Assembly: GCA_028292145.1 (NCBI GenBank)
Contig: JAQGMX010000309.1
Coordinates: forward strand, 1-11,075
Length of the DNA: 11,075 nt
DNA from: Variovorax sp.
Lineage (GTDB): Bacteria > Pseudomonadota > Gammaproteobacteria > Burkholderiales > Burkholderiaceae_C
Reading direction: 5' to 3'
In this document: in pieces, positions 7,233-11,075 of the stretch
Numbering within the stretch: the stretch's first letter is position 1
Layout of the letters: each line of letters opens with the position of its first letter
Translations under genes and position numbers: made by a program
Notes under the pieces: generated by a model
The model's input: the letters and a program-made list of their open reading frames with translations, nothing else
The model's database searches: none
Told to the model about the DNA's origin: nothing

Positions 7233-8041
7233 TGGCGCAGCACATCGCGCGCAAGCGCTTCGGCCAGCACTTTCTGTCCGACGGCGGCATCATCGATGCG
7301 ATCGTCGATGCGATTGCGCCGCAACCGGGCGACGCGATGGTCGAGATCGGGCCGGGGCTCGCGGCGCTGACGCAACCGCTGGTTGAACGGCTCGGCCGGC
7401 TGACCGTGATCGAGCTGGACCGCGATCTGGCGCAACGGCTGCGCGGACATGGGCAGCTCGACGTCATCGAGTCCGATGTGCTGAAGGTCGATTTCGCGGC
7501 ATTGGCTGCGAGGCTTGGTGCGCCGGCAGCGGAAGATGGCGCCGCGAAGGCGTTGCGCGTGGTGGGCAACCTGCCCTACAACATCTCCACGCCGATCCTG
7601 TTCCACCTGCTCGGCTACGCGCCGCTGATCGCCGACCAGCATTTCATGCTGCAGAAGGAAGTGATCGACCGCATGGTGGCGCGGCCGGCCACCTCGGACT
7701 ACAGCCGCCTCAGCGTGATGCTGCAGTGGCGCTACACGATGGAGAACATCCTTTTCGTGCCGCCGGAAAGCTTCGTTCCGCCGCCGCGCGTCGACAGCGC
7801 CGTCGTGCGCATGGTGCCGCTCGCGCAGCCGCCCGACGTCGATCCGAAGCGCCTGAGCGAAATCGTGCAGGTGGCATTCAGCCAGCGCCGCAAGATCATG
7901 CGGCACACGCTGGGCAAATGGCTGGAGCTGCACGGCTTCGTCGGCACGTTCGACGTGCAGCGCAGGGCCGAGGAAGTGCCGGTTGCCGAATACGTGGCGC
8001 TGGCGCAGGCGGTGCCGCCGGAAATCGATCGAATCGCGTGA
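7232..8041 (+). CDS. rsmA: 16S rRNA (A1518/A1519-N6) dimethyltransferase RsmA (KsgA)
   Basis: Cytoplasmic SAM-dependent enzyme that dimethylates the two adjacent adenines of the helix-45 loop of 16S rRNA late in small-subunit assembly. Loss gives kasugamycin resistance in other bacteria. It has 269 residues, the usual length. Motifs: KRFGQHFL (8-15), SAM-binding VEIGPGLAALT (37-47), acidic Glu61 at the end of strand 2, Asp82 in ESDVLKVD, the catalytic NLPYNIS (113-119) and FVPPPRVDS (181-189). The C-terminal helical domain carries AFSQRRKIMRHTL. The ATG shares a base with the surA stop (TAATG), so translation is coupled. It is the last gene of the operon, 16 bases before a strong terminator. 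pdxA, the common neighbour, is absent. Confidence 0.97.
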   Translation: MAQHIARKRFGQHFLSDGGIIDAIVDAIAPQPGDAMVEIGPGLAALTQPLVERLGRLTVIELDRDLAQRLRGHGQLDVIESDVLKVDFAALAARLGAPAAEDGAAKALRVVGNLPYNISTPILFHLLGYAPLIADQHFMLQKEVIDRMVARPATSDYSRLSVMLQWRYTMENILFVPPESFVPPPRVDSAVVRMVPLAQPPDVDPKRLSEIVQVAFSQRRKIMRHTLGKWLELHGFVGTFDVQRRAEEVPVAEYVALAQAVPPEIDRIA

Positions 8042-8057
8042 ATCTTGTGCGATTGCG

Positions 8058-8096
8058 ACCATGAAAAAGCCCGTCGTCGACGGGCTTTTTCATGGT
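8058..8096. terminator. Bidirectional intrinsic terminator after rsmA
   Basis: A perfect 18-bp stem (8058-8075 with 8079-8096) closes on the three-base loop GTC. The GC core GCCCGTC/GACGGGC is flanked by AAAAA on the left and TTTTT on the right, so a U-run follows the hairpin on either strand. It ends the lptD-surA-rsmA transcript and can also stop minus-strand transcription arriving from barstar and the short frame beyond it. Confidence 0.92.
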
Positions 8097-8132
8097 GCCG
8101 AAGCGCCTTGAAGCGCCTGAAAGCGCTTCGGC
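8097..8132. repeat. Tandem decamer and inverted repeat beside the rsmA terminator
   Basis: GCCGAAGCGC (8097-8106) and GCGCTTCGGC (8123-8132) form perfect 10-bp arms around a 16-base loop. The same stretch reads as three near-identical decamers (gaagcgcctt, gaagcgcctg, aaagcgcttc). It abuts the terminator directly and lies two bases beyond the stop of the short minus-strand frame, so it may be a second hairpin for transcripts coming from the right. Confidence 0.6.
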
Positions 8133-8134
8133 GA

Positions 8135-8353
8135 TCAGGCGGCGCTGAGCCAGTACCCTGAATTGAAGGGGCTGCTCATGCGCAGCGCCAGGGGCGATAC
8201 GTCGACCAACTTGTCGGTCGGCATCTTTTCGGCGGTGGGATCGACGGCCGGAACCTCGATACCCAGGGTCGGCGCATTGCCGTTCAAAGCCTCATTCGCC
8301 CGTTCTGCTTGGCTGGTGTTTGCAGAACGGGCTACAGAAAAGAATAGAAGCAC
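8135..8353 (-). CDS. Short unrecognised frame after barstar, possibly a gene remnant
   Basis: I do not recognise this product. The frame can start at a GTG (8353) inside the 3' end of barstar and encodes up to 72 residues. The first 25 or so largely translate an inverted repeat and look unlike protein. From about Asn20 it reads as plausible protein (PTLGIEVPAVDPTAEKMP, then DVSPLALRMSSPFNSGYWL) with codon choice typical of the window, and it ends two bases before a hairpin and terminator. No Shine-Dalgarno supports the GTG. It may be the 3' tail of a truncated gene, a small gene with a TTG start near 8284, or a chance frame. Confidence 0.3.
   Translation of the reverse strand: MLLFFSVARSANTSQAERANEALNGNAPTLGIEVPAVDPTAEKMPTDKLVDVSPLALRMSSPFNSGYWLSAA
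8298..8332. repeat. Perfect 11-bp inverted repeat immediately after barstar
   Basis: GCCCGTTCTGC (8298-8308) and GCAGAACGGGC (8322-8332) are exact reverse complements separated by 13 bases. The last base of the barstar TAG stop is the outermost base of one arm. In the direction of barstar transcription no U-run follows, so it is a poor factor-independent terminator. It could be an mRNA 3'-end stabiliser, a Rho-dependent site, or the end of a small mobile or REP-type element. Confidence 0.75.
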
Positions 8354-8820
8354 CTGAACGGTATCTTCCGGTCTCCCCAGTAGTCGGACGCATCGCGGAA
8401 GATGTCGAGCAGTTGCTCGCGCGCTTCCTTGTCGAACTTGCCGTTGGCCGGGATCTGCTCGAGCACGACGATGAAGCCGGGCTGCGGGCCCGACTTGTGC
8501 AGGGGGTCGGTCATGCAGTCGTACAACGCGTCGAAGTTCTTGCCGAAATGCGACGGGAAGGTGAATTGCTGTGCGATGAGGTCGAGCACGTCCTGCTTGG
8601 TCTGGGCATTGGCCAGATTCGCATACAGAAAATGCTGCCCCGCCGATTGCGCAGCTTCCTGCAATTCGCTCACGCGGAAAGCGCGAATCGACTGCACGAT
8701 ATTGGGGCGCACGGCACGAAGGGATAAGGTCATCTCCGCTGGTCTTTCCATGGTTGTCGTCATCATCTTTTCTTCGGGGCGCGAGACTGCGCCGTTCCGA
8801 TCATCCAGTTCAAAGCTCAT
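8332..8820 (-). CDS. Barstar-family ribonuclease inhibitor
   Basis: Cytoplasmic inhibitor expected to bind and block the RNase encoded just upstream before it is exported. The barstar core spans about residues 62-160 of 162: FLYANLANAQTKQDVLDLIA, FTFPSHFGKNFDALYDCM (Asp97 and Asp101 match barstar Asp35 and Asp39 at the barnase interface; Tyr100 replaces Trp38), GFIVVLEQIP, REQLLDIFRDASDYW and the C-terminal IPFRCFYSF. The ATG at 8820 overlaps the RNase stop as ATGA, favouring coupled translation. Residues 1-30, however, use codons rare in this window (AGA, CCA, TTA, ACA) and hold four further Met codons, so a start at Met30 (8733), giving about 133 residues, is possible. The family call is secure, the start less so. 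Confidence 0.9.
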   Translation of the reverse strand: MSFELDDRNGAVSRPEEKMMTTTMERPAEMTLSLRAVRPNIVQSIRAFRVSELQEAAQSAGQHFLYANLANAQTKQDVLDLIAQQFTFPSHFGKNFDALYDCMTDPLHKSGPQPGFIVVLEQIPANGKFDKEAREQLLDIFRDASDYWGDRKIPFRCFYSFL

Positions 8821-9260
8821 GGCACGATGCGCCGGAAGCTTGCGTAGTGGTCCGCTGTGTACCAGCAGGCCGCTGTAGGCGAATTGCGTTTTTCGCCGGT
8901 TTCTTTCCTGCCGCCGCAGACGATGCGCCTGGCACCTCTGTTGGAGGCACCGGGTGTGTCGACCGTGTATTCGCGGTAGTGTCCGCGCCGTTCGGGCGGC
9001 AGAAGCCGTTCGCGGTTGCCGAACACCGTGCCGTCCTTGTCGTGGCGGAAGGGACCGCCGTCGAGGATGGCTTGATAGGTGCGTTGGCCCTGTGCGGGCA
9101 GCTCGGCCAGCGGGATCGATTCCTGGGACAGCTGCCTCGCAGCCATGCCGGTGCCGTCACGGGCCTGCGCCTCGGTCGTTCCCATCGCCAGATTCGCAAG
9201 CAGGCAGGCTGCAAGGACGAATCGGGAAGCAAGAGACGTGATCGAGGCGTGAGCCGCCAT
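8817..9260 (-). CDS. Secreted barnase-type (N1/T1/Sa family) ribonuclease
   Basis: Small endoribonuclease, usually guanine-specific in this family, that cleaves RNA through a 2',3'-cyclic intermediate. It has 147 residues. Residues 1-33 form a signal peptide (Arg13, then a hydrophobic stretch, ending TEAQA before Arg34), so it is exported to the periplasm or outside. The conserved fold shows ILDGGPFRHDKDGTVFGNRE (65-84), YREYTVDTPG with catalytic base Glu97, NRGARRIVCGG with Arg108 and Arg112 matching barnase Arg83 and Arg87, and YTADHYASFRRI with catalytic His138. Cys115 and Cys132 probably form a disulfide. All catalytic residues are present. It heads a two-gene unit with its barstar inhibitor. 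No convincing Shine-Dalgarno or sigma-70 promoter is seen upstream. Confidence 0.93.
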   Translation of the reverse strand: MAAHASITSLASRFVLAACLLANLAMGTTEAQARDGTGMAARQLSQESIPLAELPAQGQRTYQAILDGGPFRHDKDGTVFGNRERLLPPERRGHYREYTVDTPGASNRGARRIVCGGRKETGEKRNSPTAACWYTADHYASFRRIVP

Positions 9261-9311
9261 GGGTGCACCACAAGGAAAAAGAGCGGGGGGCCGAATCGGG
9301 AATCAACCGTG

Positions 9312-9321
9312 GGGTTAACCC
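9312..9321. promoter_or_regulatory. Perfect palindrome upstream of the ribonuclease gene
   Basis: GGGTTAACCC is a perfect 10-base palindrome centred about 56 bases before the ribonuclease ATG, in the AT-richer part of the gap. Position and symmetry would suit a repressor or activator site, but no second copy is seen and no regulator is encoded nearby. Confidence 0.25.
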
Positions 9322-9421
9322 GTAAATTCAAGCCCGCCAGTGTGCACCAGACAGGCACAAATAGCAAGCGCGTGCCCAAAAAATGGGCAGGCTACCGGCC
9401 ATTGAAAATCCTGGGAAAGTG

Positions 9422-9450
9422 AGCGGCCGCTGTCGTCCGACAGGGCCGCT
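9422..9450 (-). terminator. Candidate terminator after maeB
   Basis: Arms AGCGGCC-G-CTGTC (9422-9434, one bulged base) and GACAGGGCCGCT (9439-9450) form a long GC-rich hairpin with a four-base loop, 15 bases after the maeB stop. On the minus strand only a weak, interrupted T-run (CACTTTCCC, later ATTTTC) follows, so factor-independent efficiency may be modest. Confidence 0.5.
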
Positions 9451-9465
9451 GCGCTGACTAGCCGA

Positions 9466-11075
9466 TCAGCGGTCGGCGTTGGCGTCGGCGACCGTCAGTG
9501 CGGTCATGTTCACGATGCGTCGCACGGTCGCGCTGGCCGTAAGAATGTGAACAGGTTTTGCAGCACCGAGAAGAACCGGGCCGATGGCGATGTTGCCGCC
9601 GGCCGCGGTCTTGAGCAGGTTGTACGAGATGTTGGCTGCGTCGAGGTTGGGGAACACCAGCAGGTTCGCATTGCCCGACAGCGCGCTGTGCGGCATAACC
9701 TGCGCACGCTGCTTGCCGTCGAGCGCCACGTCGCCGTGCATCTCGCCGTCGACTTCGAGCCAGGGCGCCTGTTCGCGCAGCAGTTCGAGCACGCGGCGCA
9801 TCTTGAGTGCGCTCGGCTGGCTGGTCGTGCCGAAATTCGAATGCGACAGCAGCGCAGCCTTTGGCTTGAGGCCAAAGCGCATCATTTCCTCGGCTGCCAT
9901 GGTCGTGATCTCGGCCAGCTCTTCGGGCGACGGGTCGTAGTTGACGTGCGTGTCCACCAGGAAAACCTGGCGATCGGGCAGCAGCAGGCCGTTCATGCAG
10001 GCATAGACCGGCACGTTCTGCGACGTGCTGGCACAGCCGCCGGGGCGCTTGCCGATGACCTGGTCGATGTGATGCAGGTGGGTCTGCGTGGTGCCCCAGG
10101 TACCACAGATGAGACCGTCAACCTCGCCCTTGTGCAGCAGCATCGAGCCGATCAGCGTCAGGCGCCGGCGCATCTCGATCTTGGCTGTCTGCACGGTCGT
10201 GCCGAGGCGTTCGGTCATGCGGTGGTAGGTCTGCCAGAAGTCGCGGTAGCGGTGGTCCTGCTCGACGTTGACGATGTCGTAGTCGAGCTCTTCCTTCAGG
10301 CGCAGGCCGAATTTCTCGATGCGCTGCGCAATGATCGCCGGGCGGCCGATCAGCGTCGGGCGGGCGATGCCTTCGTCAACCACGATCTGTACCGCGCGAA
10401 GCACGCGCTCTTCCTCGCCTTCGCTGAAGGCGACGCGTTTCTTGGTCGCGCGCTTGGCCGCGTCGAAGATCGGCTTCATCATCGTGCCGGACGCATAGAC
10501 GAAGCTTTGCAGCTTGTCGCGGTAGGCGTCGAGGTCGGTGATCGGGCGCGTCGCGACGCCGCTTTCCTGCGCCGCCTTGGCGACGGCCGGCGCGATCTTC
10601 ATCATCAGGCGCGGGTCGAACGGCTTCGGGATCAGGTATTCGGGGCCGAAACTCAGCTTCTCACCCACATAGGCCGCAGCCACGCGCTCGCTCTGCTCGG
10701 CTTGCGCCAGATCGGCGATAGCGTGGACGGCGGCGACTTCCATCTCGTCGGTGATCGTGGTGGCGCCGCAATCGAGCGCACCGCGGAAGATGTACGGGAA
10801 GCACAGGACGTTGTTGACCTGGTTCGGGTAGTCGGTGCGGCCGGTGGCCATGATCACGTCGTCGCGCACGGCATGCGCGTCTTCGGGGGCGATTTCGGGA
10901 TTCGGGTTCGCCAGCGCGAAAATCACCGGGCGCGGCGCCATCTTGGCAACCATCGCCGGCTTCAGCACGCCGCCGGCCGACAGGCCCAGGAACACGTCTG
11001 CGCCTTCGATGATTTCGGCCAGCGTGCGGGCCTGGGTCGGCTGCATGTACTGGCGCTTGTCGTCGTCCATCAGCT
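9466..11075 (-). CDS. maeB: NADP-dependent malic enzyme (MaeB type), N-terminus cut by window edge
   Basis: Cytoplasmic enzyme that oxidatively decarboxylates malate to pyruvate and CO2, giving NADPH. MaeB proteins are about 760 residues; 535 are visible, so roughly the first 225 lie beyond the right edge. A Met codon at 11070 is internal, because the frame continues to the edge. The visible part opens in the NAD(P)-binding malic domain (VFLGLSAGGVLKP, FALANPNPEI, GRTDYPNQVNNVLCFPYIFR). A linker is followed from about residue 195 by a phosphotransacetylase-like domain (KKRVAFSEGEEERVLRA, VDGLICGTWGTTQTHLHHID, ALLSHSNFGTTSQPSALKMR, VFPNLDAANISYNLLK). That domain is normally not catalytic for acetyl transfer and serves in regulation, for example by acetyl-CoA. 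The insertion after VIGKRPGG looks like a lineage variant of this domain. Confidence 0.96.
   Translation of the reverse strand, partial: LMDDDKRQYMQPTQARTLAEIIEGADVFLGLSAGGVLKPAMVAKMAPRPVIFALANPNPEIAPEDAHAVRDDVIMATGRTDYPNQVNNVLCFPYIFRGALDCGATTITDEMEVAAVHAIADLAQAEQSERVAAAYVGEKLSFGPEYLIPKPFDPRLMMKIAPAVAKAAQESGVATRPITDLDAYRDKLQSFVYASGTMMKPIFDAAKRATKKRVAFSEGEEERVLRAVQIVVDEGIARPTLIGRPAIIAQRIEKFGLRLKEELDYDIVNVEQDHRYRDFWQTYHRMTERLGTTVQTAKIEMRRRLTLIGSMLLHKGEVDGLICGTWGTTQTHLHHIDQVIGKRPGGCASTSQNVPVYACMNGLLLPDRQVFLVDTHVNYDPSPEELAEITTMAAEEMMRFGLKPKAALLSHSNFGTTSQPSALKMRRVLELLREQAPWLEVDGEMHGDVALDGKQRAQVMPHSALSGNANLLVFPNLDAANISYNLLKTAAGGNIAIGPVLLGAAKPVHILTASATVRRIVNMTALTVADANADR

Larger units (their letters stand above)
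9261..9465. other. Intergenic region between maeB and the ribonuclease operon
   Basis: These 205 bases must hold the promoter of the ribonuclease-barstar pair and the 3' end of maeB. Visible structures are the palindrome GGGTTAACCC (9312-9321), the hairpin GCCCA/TGGGC around five A (9374-9388), an exact 8-base direct repeat GTGCACCA (9263-9270 and 9342-9349) and a GC-rich hairpin at 9422-9450. On the minus strand TTGCTA and TTGAAT are possible -35 boxes, but neither has a good -10 at 16-18 bases. Confidence 0.6.

Noticed and set aside
8163..8357. A 64-codon plus-strand frame after rsmA
   Set aside because: It lies behind the strong terminator, lacks a ribosome-binding site and family features, and reads antisense to the more protein-like minus-strand frame.
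9204..9215. A lipobox-like LAAC in the RNase leader
   Set aside because: Only five hydrophobic residues separate Arg13 from this Cys; the hydrophobic core continues well past it to a good signal peptidase I site (AQA).
1..11075. tRNA, rRNA, CRISPR arrays, transposases or attachment sites
   Set aside because: No cloverleaf, repeat-spacer pattern, transposase frame or flanking duplication was seen.

Overview
The window is GC-rich chromosomal DNA from a Gram-negative bacterium. Protein content and gene order point to a betaproteobacterium of the order Burkholderiales, possibly Comamonadaceae-like. The evidence is an LptD/SurA outer-membrane assembly pair divergent from an AmgK-type sugar kinase, a MaeB-type malic enzyme fused to a phosphotransacetylase-like domain, and a repeat inside surA that resembles, from memory, dispersed palindromes of Comamonadaceae genomes. 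The species assignment is inference. Almost everything is packed coding sequence with 4-base or 1-base gene overlaps.

Left block, minus strand (3115 down to 1): amgK-like kinase, rsmE (16S rRNA m3U1498 methyltransferase, GTG start) and an exported M20 metallopeptidase that runs off the left edge. Spacing of 4 bases and then an ATGA overlap suggest one operon. A near-consensus -10 box lies only 9 bases before the amgK ATG.

Centre block, plus strand (3283 to 8041): lptD, surA and rsmA (ksgA), with 2-base and TAATG junctions, closed by an 18-bp-stem terminator at 8058-8096. LptD inserts LPS into the outer membrane, SurA escorts outer-membrane proteins including LptD, and RsmA dimethylates 16S rRNA. 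pdxA, often found between surA and rsmA, is absent. The 5' end of surA contains an in-frame palindromic repeat.

Right block, minus strand (9260 down to 8135): a secreted barnase-type ribonuclease and its barstar-family inhibitor overlap by ATGA. They are followed by a strong inverted repeat flush with the barstar stop and a short unrecognised frame (8353-8135) that may be a small gene or the tail of a broken one. Further right, after a 205-base gap with several palindromes, maeB runs leftward in from the right edge.

No rRNA, tRNA, CRISPR array, transposase or complete mobile element is visible. The most unusual features are the repeat absorbed into the SurA signal peptide, the small region between barstar and the rsmA terminator, and a 15-codon leader frame whose stop overlaps the lptD start.
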